From Ficedula albicollis (taxonomy: Eukaryota > Chordata > Aves > Passeriformes > Muscicapidae), in NCBI RefSeq assembly GCF_000247815.1, contig NC_021673.1:106221174-106285173 (forward strand): a stretch of 64,000 nucleotides of DNA, in the 5' to 3' direction. Each line of letters opens with the position of its first letter. The first letter of the stretch is position 1. A program made the position numbers and the translations under genes. A model generated the notes under the pieces. That model saw only the letters and a program-made list of their open reading frames with translations. It was not told the DNA's origin and did no database searches. Below, one piece after another: positions 51,301 through 64,000 of this stretch.

Positions 51301-52019
51301 TCAGCCCTCTTCTGTAGCTTTTGTATATTGCTAATAAGTGGTTCCATTTATTTTATGTTGTTAGACTGGCATTTTTTTTTCCCAAGTATGATAATAGAAA
51401 TGGGATGAGGGGGAAGAAACACTGATTACACACTTTAAAAGTAACAAAAGGAATGAAAAATTATTACTGCTGTAAAAACCTGCTTCTATTCCACCTTCTT
51501 AATAACCCAACTATGGAGAAATATTCAGATCAGATTTTTTAAAAATATGTGTCCCCACTGAGAAATCAGCTGATTCTTTCTGATTTGCCTTAGTCTCTGA
51601 CAATAGTTACATGCATAAACCTCACAGACAATCTCTGATGATCAAATTGGAGGGCACAAGAAACATGCGAAAGATTGATGATCAAGAAACATGCTGACCA
51701 GGGAACCAGCACAAGCCAGACTACCCATGAAAGTTAGATTTTGTCTGTATGGGGTCTCTCATCTGAGATCACTCATTTGATGTAATCTAGGAGACTTTTA
51801 CTGAAGTGAGTTTTGCTGGGAAAAGAAGTAGGTAGGCTATAATCACTGTTGACTTCTTGACTCTAGGCTTGCTAGTGAGGCATCTGCCCATCTCCTTTGA
51901 CTGAGGTTTGGTTTTTCTACCAGACATCTTAGGAAGGTGGTTGATGCCTCATCCCTGTCATTTGGGCATTTGGGCAATGCCCTTAATAATTTGCTTTAAC
52001 TTCTTCTCAGCCCTGAAGT
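48317..52019 (+). other. DLGAP1: Intronic unique sequence (no gene seen)
   Basis: Includes a T-rich run at about 48762-48788 and a short GA tract near 49792. No ORF has recognisable content. The GC-richer stretch 49840-50160 shows no usable exon. Confidence 0.7.
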
Positions 52020-52070
52020 GCTAAGGCAGATGGACTAGATGACTGTTGTAGGACCTTTCCAACCAAAATA
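52020..52070 (+). mobile_element. CR1 LINE 3'-terminal fragment
   Basis: GATGGACTAGATGACTGTTG followed by TAGGACCTTTCCAACCAAAATATTCTA is the CR1 3' end (…GACTCGATGATCT…AGGTCTTTTCCAACCTAAA…ATTCTATG). Its terminal repeat runs directly into the pentanucleotide array. Confidence 0.85.
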
Positions 52071-52333
52071 TTCTATTCTATTCTATTCTATTCTATTCTA
52101 TTCTATTCTATTCTATTCTATTCTATTCTATTCTATTCTATTCTATTCTATTCTATTCTATTCTATTCTATTCTATTCTATTCTATTCTATTCTATTCTA
52201 TTCTATTCTATTCTATTCTATTCTATTCTATTCTATTCTATTCTATTCTATTCTATTCTATTCTATTCTATTCTATTCTATTCTATTCTATTCTATTCTA
52301 TTCTACTCTACTCTACTCTACTCTACTCTACTA
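52071..52333. repeat. (TTCTA)n pentanucleotide array, about 52 units
   Basis: Perfect TTCTA units run to about 52300. They are followed by roughly seven CTCTA/CTACT variant units at the 3' edge. The array starts at the tail position of a CR1 fragment. The YSILF periodic ORF is an artefact of the five-base unit. Confidence 0.97.
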
Positions 52334-52404
52334 TTTGGCATTCTTTTTACTTAATATTGCACTTCACTATGAGGTCATGTTGAACCCTTGGGTGAATAAA
52401 ACCT

Positions 52405-52818
52405 ATTTTTAGAGCACAGGTCTTGTGACGAGCAGCTGAGGGAGCTGGGGTTGCTTAGCCATGGGAAAAGGAGGCTCAGGGGAGACCTTATTGCTCTCTA
52501 CAAGTGCCTGAAAGGAGGTTATAGTGAGGCTCATCCCCCAGGTAATAAGGGGAAGGACAAGAGGAGGTGCCCACAAGTGGTGCCAGGGGAGGTTTATATT
52601 TGACATCAGGAAAAATTTCTCTGCTTAAACAGTAACCAGACATTGGAATAAGCTGCCCAAGGAAGTGGTGGAATTACCATCCGTGGAAGTGTTCAGAATA
52701 CATGTGGATGTGACATTTATGTGTATGATTTAGATGGACTTGGCAGTGCTGGGTTAATGGTTGGAAGTGATGATCTCAGGGGGTCTTTTCTAACCTTAAC
52801 AATTCCATGATTCTATGA
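52405..52818 (+). mobile_element. CR1 LINE 3' end, about 410 bp
   Basis: GAGCAGCTGAGGGAGCTGGG, then GGAGGCTCAGGGGAGACC, TGCCCAAGGAAGTGGTGGAAT, and the end TCTTTTCTAACCTTAACAATTCCATGATTCTATG are the standard avian CR1 3' region and its octamer tail. The element is 5'-truncated, which is typical of CR1, and contains no intact coding sequence. Confidence 0.93.
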
Positions 52819-55800
52819 AAAGGTTTTAAACTGTGTTAGAAGGTGAGATGTAGTTATGATAAGCTGATTGCTTTTAAGAATTTGAATTTTAGGGAATGAA
52901 AAATAATTTTATTTTAATTGAATATTGACAGTTTCCTTATGGTGAGGTCAGTTGCCCTAGCTGTGTCACTAAGAGCACTGCAAGCCCTCTGACAGTGAGT
53001 GCTGCAAACAGTCAAACATGCCCACAGCAGACAGAGAAACTGCATTTCATACATAATTCACAATGTGCTACAGCGATTCCATAAGGTCAATATCTATTGT
53101 TAACTTAGAGGAAATCAGACAGAAAAGGAACAAGCATTTGTTCTCCTGATCTTAGAAAGAACTGTCTACCAACTTCTGATTTGCACTGTGCAGCACTACA
53201 CAAACATCAAAGAAGAGCTCTTCTATGTATAGACAAGCAGTGCATCTGAGACAGATAAACTCTGAGAGTAGAATAGTATCTTTTTGTCTCCAGATTTTCA
53301 TCTCAGAGCTCCACAAAAATGGAAGAAAGAGACTAAATATAAACAGGGCCAACTTTGTGCAGCAACATGCTGAAGTTGTTTAGTATTGGGATTCCTCTTG
53401 CCTAATTGGCCATCCAGAATTTGTCATCTGGGCCTGATGTTCAGTAAAGGGAGGGAGGCTGACATTGCCAAAGGGTAGTTCATCCCCTTCAAATATAGTT
53501 CTTTTAAGGAGGGTGGGATAAGTTACTTGACAGAGTGCTGGTGGTTTCCAGGTATTTATAGCCATTTATACAGATTCTCCCAGATTTTCCTCTTTTTGTT
53601 TTCTGGATACTTTGCTAAGTGGGGTGTGAGTGTGCTTTGTATTTGTTGCGGATTTCCTTTTGCAGCAAGGAAGTGAAATTATCCAGACTGAAACTGCTCA
53701 GCACACAGAAGCCAAGCCATAACTGGGATTTTCAGACAGACAGTACTGCAACAGGACACAAACAGCAGGTTGGAAAACTTCAGGCATTTTGTGCATACTC
53801 TGTGCAGTGAGTAGGCACTTAGACAGGGAGTTTATCCTTCTGGACAAAGAGGGTGACATTTATTGTCTTGTTATAGAAAGCAAAACAGCAGGTGAATGAG
53901 AGCCCATGATCACACAATGCTTTGAGACCAAAGCAAAAATTTGGTGTCCTGAGAGTCTTTAGGAAAGGAGGAATTCAGCTGTAATCACACCTGTTTGGGG
54001 AGAGCAGTGAGGCTCAGAAAGAGCATCTGCAAGGCTGCAATGTGAGGCCAGGCTGGGGAAGGGGCAGAAAGCTTGGAGAGGTTCCACAGTAGAAAACACA
54101 GCTAGTGTTTGTCCTAGACAGAGAGAGATGTAGATGCCCCGAGGTAAAGGGCTTCTTTTTCCTGCAGGAAGCATGTTTTTGTTTGCTTGGATGCTTGTTA
54201 GAATGGAAAACTGTCCAGGAACAGTCAGGACAAAGTCAGGAGAACAATGTGTGTGTCTAGGGGAGACAGGAGTATTATTTCTGTGAGCAGCACTCACATG
54301 GCCACATATGGGCTAACAAAAACTGAAAAGGCAGCTATTCTCTCCCTGAATGTAATTTGAAAACCATCATTAATTAAATAATCCTGTCCTTTTATTTCCA
54401 GACTAGCTTAAGCTGTAACAGAGTGTAATCTGTTGAATAATAAATAACCTTGTGTTTCATGGAATGTTCTTTAACTACACAATGATGCATGTCAAGAAGA
54501 AATCTGTGGTTCTCCTTGAGCATCTCTGAAGTTGTTTAGATTTGCCTTTTTAACAAGGTTTTAATGTAATCACTGCAGAGAAATATCATAAGGGAGTGGT
54601 GGTTTGCAGGTGGTCTGGAGACCATATTAAAATAACAAAATCATTAAATGAGTTAAAACAGGCAAAAAGTGCCAAACAGGCTACAAATATATGGCAGAAA
54701 TTTCATTTGCAAACACAATGGATGGCCCACAAAGGCTGTTCACTGATGGAAGTTCCTAGGAGTTTTCACCGATTTCTCTGGCATTTTGCATCCACCAAAA
54801 ACCTTTTGTAAGATGTAAACAGCTGGGAAGGCAACGTGTGTGTCTGTGTGCTTTATCTATGGTGGAGGGCAAGGATGGGGATGCATTTTAGCAAAATCAG
54901 GGTCCCATCAACAGTGGGTGAGCAGAGCTGGTGAGTCACCAAAGCTGCCACTTTGCAGTGTGTCAGCTTCCACCAAAAAAAACCCACCAAACAGGCATGT
55001 TGCATGAGATCTATTACCTATTTATTTGAATGAACAGTAGAGTGGAGTCAGCTGCCAGTTTCACCTGCAGTTCTGGCAGCACAAGAGAGCTGTGATAGGT
55101 GCTGCCCCTTAGGCTGGATTACAGCTGCTTGGTGACACTGGAACAGGAGTCCCTGGCACACTAGTGATTTGAGTGTTTCTGAACAATAACAAATAGTCTA
55201 CAAATAACAAATATCCTCAGGTGTTGGTCCTTATTTCAAGTTCAAAGCTGCTATGTTTTCGTGAATTCCAAAGGGAAATATCTACTCTGTAAAAAATACC
55301 TTTTTAACCCATGATTGACTAATAAAATATTTATAGTCTTTATATTCTCTTCAATAGCATATCAAAAATTACATGGATTTGTGTGTTTCTCCCCTCCAAG
55401 GCTGTGCACTAAAATAACACAAAATGTCTACTTTCCATTATGCTGTAGCCTCCTTAGTGACTAATGGATTCCACCTACAACAGAAAACAGGTCTGTATCT
55501 GCATTTTGCAAACAGCTTTCCTCTGAGCAGTCAGACAAAACCCCCAGATCTGCATGCCTTGAAACACTGGGATGTAAAAACAGGGCAGATCATTTTATTT
55601 TCTAAGAGAAATTAGACTGAAAATAATCTGTGTTCTTTTTACCCTGCGTTAGACACAGATGATTAGTCTGAAAGGTAAAAAAAAAATCTCTTCAAGTAAA
55701 TGAATCTATTCATACTTAGATGAGCTATTCTTCTGCTTTGGCAACCTGTGGAAATGGTAATCTAATCATGCCACGGTATTGGTATCCAATATGCTGAAAA

Positions 55801-57053
55801 CTTGTAATTCATAGCTCAAGAGGAATGTGGAAGATAGTTGAGAATCCAGTAATTATAGGGCTGGTGTTAGACTGAATAGTGAAATAATGTACCTTATTTT
55901 GCTCATAAGCAGAATTTTTTTTTTTTTTTTAGACCATAGTGAGCAACTGAACTGCAGAGTTTTTGTCTTTGACAAAAAGCTATAGGACATCTGGTGCTAT
56001 TAACTGTAATTCCCTCCTTGTCCCAGTAACACCTTTATAAAAATAGATGCACATGCATGTACACTTACCTTAAAGCTGAAGAAAACTTTTTCAAGAAAAA
56101 GCATTTCTGAATATATCTCCACATGCTGTTCTGTGGAGTGAAGAACTGGCAGGGAACTTAAGATGCATTTGGATCTAAACCAGCTCATGCTGGGGATACC
56201 TCTTTAACTTGTGGTGTTTACCTAGTTTACCTGTAGGAAAGGATCACCTGAGCAGATTCATCCTCATCTAGAAAGGCCCAAGACACCGGCCAAGCCTTAG
56301 AAACTCTTCTGCTCACTTCCCCTAGCTTTTTAGTTTTGAGGTTTTCGCCTTTTTCTTACTGCAAGTTCTAGGTGTTTTTATTTAGTGTTGGGATTTGAGT
56401 CTGCACAGTCAGTGTTACAAGATACTTTGGGACATGAAAGCTGTGGATAGACCAAATAATCCCTCCCAGTGTTATATGCTGAGGAAGCTGAGAATGCTAC
56501 CCAAAAGGAGCATCCCATAAAAAAACCCCAAGCATACAAATCAAAGCTTGGGAGAAAAGCACGCCTTGAAACTCACTGCATCATGCAACATGAGAAGAAC
56601 ATGAGAAGAAAAGCAAAACTCAAGGGCAGAGTTGAAGATGAAGGTAGCTTTGTATGTGCATGCATGGGTGGCTGTATTTCTGTGCTCAGGCAGGTACAAG
56701 CACACAGGTATTTGCTGTCCTTGTGGGCTCCTCTTCCTCGCCCCACACGCGGTGCCTCGCCCACCTGTCACCCTGATGCGTTGTACAACCTGGGGTAAGA
56801 TTTTCCAAACGTGCTTCCAAGAACAATAATGCCATGTTGTTTTTATTAGAAAACTGCATGTGCACAGTAACAATCCATCCAGCCTCTGCCTCATCTGGCA
56901 AAGTTAAAAAAATCACTGTGCAGCCAGGAACATGTGTTAATGATGTAACCCATGTTAAAGCTGTCACGTAGGATGCATTTCACACATGGCAAGCTGTGGA
57001 AGGTCATGAGAAGCTCAGTTCTTGACCAAGTGGCACACAGCAGTCTAAAAAAT
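52819..57053 (+). other. DLGAP1: Intronic unique sequence (no gene seen)
   Basis: A T(17-18) run lies at about 55914-55931. The ORFs at 53959-54297 (minus) and 56469-56798 (plus) have no recognisable domains. No repeats beyond short ones such as AATAACAAATA near 55185-55215. Confidence 0.7.
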
Positions 57054-57220
57054 GTGATATATAGCCTTTTTAACCAATTTTTTTTTTTTTTTGCAACATG
57101 TCATTTAGGGAGAGGGAAGTAATGTGTGCCGTGATATATAGCCTTTTTAACCAAATTTTTTTTTTTTTTTTGCAACATGTCATTTATATGTCATTTAGGG
57201 AGAGGGAAGTAATGTGTGCT
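57054..57220. repeat. Tandem duplication, 77 bp x 2
   Basis: GTGATATATAGCCTTTTTAACC... at 57054-57130 recurs at 57131-57220. The second copy has a slightly different T run and an extra ATATGTCATTT step, so there is a smaller duplication inside it. Confidence 0.93.
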
Positions 57221-57384
57221 CAGCTCTCCTTAGTGAGGCTAATACCATAATCTAGGACGTCTTACTTTTAACTTGTTAAAGTGGAAGTGAGGAAAAGAAG
57301 GCTCTGGAACATTTCAGAGCAGCTTAGGACACTGTAAAGCTAAGTTAAATTAGAGTGAATAGTGCTTTCTATCCTGAAGGACTC
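57221..57384 (+). other. DLGAP1: Intronic unique sequence
   Basis: A short spacer between the tandem duplication and a CR1 fragment. Confidence 0.7.
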
Positions 57385-57566
57385 TTAACATGCTAAGCAA
57401 TGGAACAGGCTCCCTAGGGAAGTGGTGCAGTCTCCATCCCTGGAAGTGTTCAAAAACCAAGCAGACATGGCACTTCGTGATACGGTTTTAATGGGTGGTA
57501 TTCTGTTAGAGGTTGGACTTGATCTTGAAGATCTTCTCCAACCTTCATGATTCTGTGATTCTGTGC
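57385..57566 (+). mobile_element. CR1 LINE 3'-end fragment
   Basis: GGAACAGGCTCCCTAGGGAAG, then TCTCCATCCCTGGAAGTGTTC, and the end CTTCTCCAACCTTCATGATTCTGTGATTCTGTG form the avian CR1 3' end with two octamer tail units (ATTCTGTG). A minus-strand ORF at 57385-57756 is a shadow of it. Confidence 0.93.
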
Positions 57567-60500
57567 CCAACAGACCACTTCCATTCTGATGTGTAAACAT
57601 AGCAAGGTTTGAAATTATTTCTCTCTTGAAAGGTTTTGCACTTTTTCCATTATCATTATAGAGTAGTTCATAGATAGATATTTGTTTTGCCTTACAAGAG
57701 TCTAGATTCCACTTGATGTACTTAAAAATAGACGCAAAGGGATTCCACACAGGCATGTATAAAGAAATAAAAGGCTTGCTTTTCCAACTTCACACTTTTA
57801 TGTAAGGAAAAGTATTCCTATATTTTTTAAATTATGTAAAAGTGTTAGAGAATAAGAAAAAAGAATCCTAGCCTGGTGACTTTTTACTTGGCTGTAGGGG
57901 GTTAAAAAAATTGCTCACAAGAAGAAAATAGGGAGAAATACGAAACAATCTTGACCTGTTGAGATGACATTTTTCTCTTGATAAGCAGGTCAAATCAGCA
58001 GGTTCCCAATCTCAAAGAAAACTGCTGTGGTGGCCTACTTAGCTGTTAATACATAGCACATTCAACACATGTATAGAGAAGTCAACTGAATGGGGTAGCA
58101 AGAAAAATATGACTCACCCCACAGGACTAAGCACTGAATTCAGGAAAACTGCTAAGAAAGTTCATCTTTTGAGTGCATTTCACTCCTGGTGTACGTGAAT
58201 TAAACAGCAGCCTTAGACACAAAAGAATGGTATTGTATGCATAATAAGCTGCTTTGAAATCATTAAAATGTATTTGTTCATGCTTTTTCTAATCATTGTG
58301 CAGGTAGGGGAGTCTGTGCCCTGAGAAACCTTAGACAGAAACTAGTTCATGCACACACTTTGTTGCTGTTTTCTCCACCCAAGTCACTCAGCCAAAGTAT
58401 CTTGAATACTGACTGCCCTTTTTAGTCTTAAAAGCTGAAGGGAGTCAGACCTTCCTGACCTTTGACAGACTCTGAAGAAAACAAAGGTTGTGGGAGAAGA
58501 CTGCTGGCTCAATGTGCTGTGCCTCTCTGCAGTAAAGTCTCTCTAACTCTGGAAATTCTCCAAAAGTACTGTGGTTATTCCACAATAGCTCTTCATCTGG
58601 ATACCCTTAATCTCAAATAAAAAATGGGGGTGTAGTGATTCAGTTCAAACCACTTCCAAAATGCATAATTACTCCAGAGTAATAGCTCTTCTGGAAAGCA
58701 TCCAACTGGCCTCAGCCCGTCCTCTCAGCTGGGTGCAGTGCAGCCCTGGAAGATGCTGCTGTGACCTAGAGCTAGGCACACTCTGTGTATCCTCTTACAT
58801 CTCCTGTGATAAAAAGTAAATGATATTAATATTGTTAGTAAAAAGAGCTGACTGATTTACTCACTGGAACCGATTTTAATCTTGAATTTTAATTTTTGTT
58901 TTTGCAGTTCACAAGTTGTTTGTGAACAGTCATCATTATTACACATGTATTTGTTTTTCCTTTGTTAACAGGCAGTTTAGGAAAAGCAGACCCTGGCCTG
59001 TGGATTATTCATCATCTGTCCATTTTAATTATTTGCTTTTTGTGCTCAGTGATTGGCATTTGACAGTGATGCTTCTCAGACTCTGTAATTTGATGAGAAT
59101 AACAAGTAATGAATAACCACATGTTAACCAAGCAGATAAAGGTGTTGGTGTTAAGACAGACATTCTTCAAACATCCGTGCAAACAAAAATTGAGGTCATG
59201 AAAAGGTTTTCAAGCAAAGCAGAGATGGACAAAACAGCCTGAGTTGAACCAGGCTGAGAATTGCTCTGCTTACCATCCTTGGTTTTGACCAACCTTCACA
59301 GCTAGTTGTGTTATTGTGTTTATTTATGTAGTTATTTATTTATTTGTTTGTTTATTTTTAACTTAGCAGTTTGTACAAGAGGATTCAGACCTGATTTCTT
59401 CCCCTTTCTTTCACATCCTGTAACCCTGTGGTAGCATCCTCAGTCAGAGATTTGGGTTTACCCAGTAAAGTCTCAGAAATGTATTTCCAATCCAAAATAA
59501 ACACCACGTCTATAAGGGTAATATGAAGGTGTGATAAAAGGGCCTTGTTAGAGGGATGAAGAAGAAGAGGAAGTTTCAGGCTGGGACAGGAAACTGTAGG
59601 GAGAAAACTCAAAAATTGGAACCTTGGTTATAAATTTGATCTTTCCCGAATTTCATGCACTGAGAAGTCCGGAGTGTTAGCTCTGTGCATGTGAAATTGT
59701 ATGGATTTGTAGGATTCATTTTGTTGGCATGGCTAAGGTTTTTCTATTGGTCTTGTGATCTACAAGAAAGCATTTACGTAGTCTAAAGATTCAAAAGGTC
59801 TAAATCATTGGAAATGTCAAAATTCGTTTGGGCTTGTTTGCTTTCTCTTCTTGTGTCTCAAATAGGTGACTTTTAACTTAGCCAGCCCAGAATGTCTGGG
59901 TTTATCTTTTAGCTAAAGTCACTACAAAACGTTTTTTATGTTTAAGTAAAGGTAAGAAATGCTAAAAATAATTTGCTGTCGAGGGGTTAGAGAAAAGGGA
60001 GGTGATAATGATGAGCACTAATTCTAAAATCTCTTGCTAAAGCAAACTGTAAGTGGAAAATAAAATGAGTGGTTTGGAGAAAGAAGAGTTTACACTCATG
60101 GTTCTGTACTGTCACAGTGCTTCTTGTCCTTGTGGAAATTATGTAAAATAAACCCATTATTTTTGTCACTGGAGTGATATGGCACAAATTCAGGGTTTCA
60201 GGATCATGATGGCAAGCTTTAAATTTTTCACCTCCACTGGACTGACTTTTTTTTTAAATAAAAAATAAACAAAAAAAAAGAAAAAAAGCTGTTAGACTAT
60301 TATCAGGCATGCAGTTAGTGTCTCCAAGGAATATATAGGGGTTTGTGTCTGACATCTCCTTCAAACTGTGAACCTGTATTACAGGCATTTTTTTAATAAA
60401 TTGAGAAATAATGTGGAAAGTAATTGCAATGTCTTTCACTGAAACCTTGCTTAAAAGTCACACAAGGCTGGTCTGTCCTCTCTCATGCATGCCAGGGCTG

Positions 60501-60870
60501 CAATCTTTCTGTATCTAAATATCTTCTGGGTGCTCATTCAGGACTCCCAGCAATAAGTGATTTTTGTGCTCAGATTTATTGCAATGCTCTTATCTGTACC
60601 TTATAATAACTGTAAATGAGGTGTTGGTATTTTTTGTGCTCAGGGCACTTGGGCCTGATCATTAGGAATTTTTCACCCTAAGAGTACTTTCAGCTGACTT
60701 GTTGCATTATTAAGTAGGACCCTTGTCGTGAAAACAAGCAAATAGCTGAAAGGGTGAGGTCATTCATGGTGACCTCAGACCTGTCACTGAGCAAGGATGT
60801 AACTTGTTAATTTGAATGTAAAATGAAAGGATAGAAATCAGGGTTTGGTGTAGATTTTAGTTCCTCTCAA
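57567..60870 (+). other. DLGAP1: Intronic unique sequence (no gene seen)
   Basis: Contains a (TTTA)-like tract at about 59318-59358 and an A-rich tract at about 60248-60288. No gene is recognised. Confidence 0.7.
59318..59358. repeat. (TTTA/TTTG)n imperfect tetranucleotide tract
   Basis: Imperfect repeats of TTTA and TTTG. Confidence 0.85.
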
Positions 60871-60986
60871 CACCAATTGTGCATTTCAAACATGCTTTTC
60901 ATATGCGTTGTTCACCAAACAATTCAATCACCAAATGTGCATTTCAAACATGTTTTTCATATGCGTTGTTCACCAAACAATTCAAT
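60871..60986. repeat. Tandem duplication, 58 bp x 2
   Basis: CACCAATTGTGCATTTCAAAC... at 60871-60928 recurs at 60929-60986 with about two differences (AATTGTGC/AAATGTGC and CATGCTTT/CATGTTTT). Confidence 0.93.
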
Positions 60987-62070
60987 TTTTTTCAAGTTAA
61001 TTCAAGAAAAGTGCTGACAGTCTCAAATCTCTGTTTTACTATTTTACCTGAAATTAGTCCAAAGATAAGTATAATTTCTTGTGTAAACACTTGGTCTACA
61101 TTTCCTCCTCATTTGAGATGGGACTGGATTTTCCCCCACAGTGCTAGAGGATCTGCCCTGACAGGTGACTTTTTGCAGGTCATCTGATAACCTTATCAGC
61201 AGAGACAGAACTTTTGAGCTGGGGCATAATTCTCTCTCGTGGGTGACAAGTCAATGTTCAGCCTGGAGCACAGATTTAGCTTCTTCCTGCAGCAAGCAGC
61301 TCTTGCTTTTGGTTTTGGTTTGGATTTTTTAGGAAATGCAGGAGCATAACTTGCTTGTTTTAGACATTCCTGCTTGGATAGGAACACCCCAAAAGTGATA
61401 AGTGTGCTGAAAAATGCAGTACTGGCTGCTTAAAAACAAGTCAGTACTTCCCTGTCTGAACAGATGTTCTTGCTCAATAGGCATGTGATACTTTTCTTCC
61501 TGAAACCTGGTTTTCTACAGTTATGTTTATAAGGATTTTATCTATGAGAATAACATAGTGTGCTGTTATACCTGCACACAGGGTTTTCAATTTCAGGGTT
61601 ACACTGAAATTCACAGTAAAATAGTTTAAATTAATTCTTGTGGTGCTTCATGGCACTTCACAGTAGCTAAAAAGTTGTTCCTGTTGTTTTTATCAATCAC
61701 ATTCTTCTTTTAGTCGACATTGGCTTTTATTTTCTTGTCTTTGGCACTTGTAGAGTTTCTTCCCAACATCGATCTGATTGAAATATAGCAGCCCTTCATC
61801 ATCACTGACATTTGAATAACTTTTAACTGTTAGACAAGCTATTTAATAAAATCTTACATATCAAGTATTATATAACAAGATTCTCAAAACTCAAATGTTG
61901 ACTTTTGAGACAGTGTCAAAGAAGTAATTCCTTGGTGGCACCAAGTACTGAGAAAAATATCGTTAAACATATACTTTGTTTTCAAGAGGTTGAAGAGATT
62001 TGAGTTAATTGCTGGATCAGGTGACAAAATGCTTTCTGCTCTGAGGAATCACAACCTATACTCAGCAGCA
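60987..62070 (+). other. DLGAP1: Intronic unique sequence
   Basis: No gene or recognised repeat. Confidence 0.7.
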
Positions 62071-62216
62071 TCATAAAGTAGTTTGATTAATAGAGTAGGT
62101 GGCTATTGTACCAAAAATAGTAAATCCCACCTCGTATAGGCTTGTCATAAAGTAGTTTGATTAAAAGAGTAGGTGGCTATTGTAGCAAAAATAGTAAATC
62201 CCACCTCGTATAGGCT
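62071..62216. repeat. Tandem duplication, 74 bp x 2
   Basis: TCATAAAGTAGTTTGATTAA... at 62071-62144 recurs at 62145-62216 with two substitutions (TTAATAG/TTAAAAG and GTACC/GTAGC). Confidence 0.94.
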
Positions 62217-64000
62217 GCATTAAATGCATTTGAACAGTCTGTGTCAGAGCAATGACTTCCTTGGTTTCTTCAAATCTTCTGAACAGCCGTAGGATTTAAT
62301 AGCATGCAAAACTGGTGTACCTATATTTCTGTATTTGCTGTGTATACCAGTCCCCTAATGACTGGATGAATATGTGTATATATGTTTATTAAGTACATAT
62401 ATGTATACAGCTGTCTCAGAGTGCAGAACTTTCTCATTGTGGGACAGTTTTGAAAATTTCATTAGTAACAATACATTAGAACAATGCATGTTCACTGTGT
62501 TCTCTGGTTTAGTGTAGTTTAAAAAAATATAAAAGTATAAAACCATGCAGGCACAACTGAACTCAAATATAGCAACACTGAGAACTGACTATGACCCAGA
62601 AAATTAAATTTCACAAATTCTTACTGGGTTAAATCATACTTACACAGTTTTTACTGGATTCAAATGGATATAACTGATTACAATGTACAGCTTGTTTGCA
62701 CACCATGGCATAAAAGGAAATCACTTTAAAATTATCAAACTTAGGCTTAAGTGCAGTTAATTGCAATAAATTATTTGAAAGAACCATTTTTATTTCCTTC
62801 ATTTTCATTTAAGTTTTAAAAAAGACATTAACAGTTATATTCACTTCTAAATATGTCCACATCAGGGGTGGGTTTGCAGCAATTTAAACTAATTAATTTC
62901 TAAGCCAATTTAGATGCATCACTAATCAAATTCCGTGAGACTAGCTTGATACCGATGTGTGCAATAATATAGAATTCTGCTTACTCTACTTTAAGTTTAT
63001 TAAGTATTCAGAAAACCACTGGGAGTAAAAACCAGTAGAAACTTGCTTTCTTGCTAACAGCAGCAGCAAACTAAGAAGGTCCATTTCCAGACTGAGGAAG
63101 AGAGAACAACTTCTACAGACGTTTTTTGTTATACAGAAATCACACTTTGGAATGTCAAGTGTTGCCTTTTGAAAGTTAGCTGCAGTGAAGAGCTTAAAAG
63201 AAAATCCTTGCCATAATGTTGAAAAGAGTGATGCAACATCAATACCTAGCTGACTGAAATGCCACATGATCAGATTACTCTGAGATAATTGGCTGGCTTA
63301 AGTCACCTCTAGGTTCTGGGAAACAGGCTGGTTTCAGATTGGATTGAATCCCCTGGATTCAGGGATTCAGAAGGGGAGGATCTTAATTGTTCTTTAGTGC
63401 AACCTCTTGTGACAAGAACTATACAATTTCAGCTTGCACTTTCTCAATCAAATTTGTGGCAAGCTCCTCCTAAAATGACTGGCTGTTTAACTTGCTTTAT
63501 CATTGGTCTGCCACCATGAAAGGATGAGACATTGGCAGCAGAGGCTCAGCAAGGGCATAATGCAGTCCTTAACAAACTGTGAAGGAAGATCTGAACAAAC
63601 TTCTTCAGGAAAGATCAGGAGCTCCTTACTTATACATGGGCTTGGTTCTGACCAAACATCTGCCTTAATGTATCTCCAGGTTTGATAGGGTTTAAGCCTC
63701 CTGGATGCTCAGATATTAACTATTCCCTCTGTAACTGAAGGGACAGCATATATACAAGAGTGTATTTATATGGCCAACACCAGCAGTTACTCCTATTACA
63801 TGGTAATTTCAGGAAATAGCACCTACAGTGAACATGCCCAAACACAGTGGGACATGTGGGCTCTGCTATGGCACACTGGCATATTGAAAGAGCTACTGAT
63901 ACAGTCTGGAAATTAGGTTTTATATTCACAGTTTGGTAAGGTTTTCAAGAATCCAAATCCAATTTAGAAATGTAAAGAGACAGGTTTTTAGAGTTATTGG
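62217..64000 (+). other. DLGAP1: Intronic unique sequence to the window end (no gene seen)
   Basis: AT-rich unique sequence with an alternating TA/TG stretch near 62370-62410. The DLGAP1 exon expected next is not reached. Confidence 0.7.

Noticed and set aside
52039..52383. Periodic YSILF repeat protein
   Set aside because: It is the translation of the (TTCTA)n microsatellite.

Overview
This is vertebrate nuclear DNA, most likely from a bird, and almost all of it is intron. It lies inside DLGAP1 (SAPAP1/GKAP), the postsynaptic density scaffold gene, which is read on the + strand. Two points suggest a bird. Every interspersed repeat I can identify is a CR1 LINE fragment with the avian-type 3' end and ATTCTATG/ATTCTGTG-like tail. 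I see no Alu, B1 or L1 sequence. The DLGAP1 reading frame is nearly identical to the mammalian protein as I remember it. The species cannot be named from this window.

Layout. Bases 1-3632 are the end of an upstream intron. A coding exon lies at 3633-3810 (59 codons plus one base) and the next at 6006-6246 (80 codons plus one base). Together they encode a stretch rich in guanylate-kinase-binding repeats, with three R-x-x-S-Y-x-R-A copies. From 6247 to the end of the window the sequence is intronic, with one exception. At 35786-35926 there is a 141-base segment with an acceptor, a donor, one open frame, four CpGs and phase-1 borders. That phase matches the phase in which the 6246 exon ends, so I propose it as a 47-codon cassette exon of DLGAP1. 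It is too short and lacks an ATG, so simple ORF calling misses it. The next constitutive DLGAP1 exon (beginning SSCITTYKK in mammals, from memory) is not in the window.

The introns hold CR1 remnants at 26262-26345 (minus), 28810-29068, 40640-41585, 52020-52070, 52405-52818 and 57385-57566 (plus). Simple repeats include a (TTCTA)n array of about 263 bp grown from a CR1 tail and a (TTA)n array. There are two extraordinary G homopolymers, 615 and 300 nt long. About twenty local direct tandem duplications are present, with units from 30 to 1623 bp. Some pairs look identical and others have drifted by several per cent. None touches an exon. The G runs and the near-identical duplications may be assembly artefacts and should be tested against reads before any biology is attached to them.

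I found no second protein gene, tRNA, rRNA, CRISPR or prokaryote-type system, and no convincing novel multi-gene system. The most interesting biological candidate is the cassette exon. The most striking structural signals are the G runs and the density of tandem duplications.
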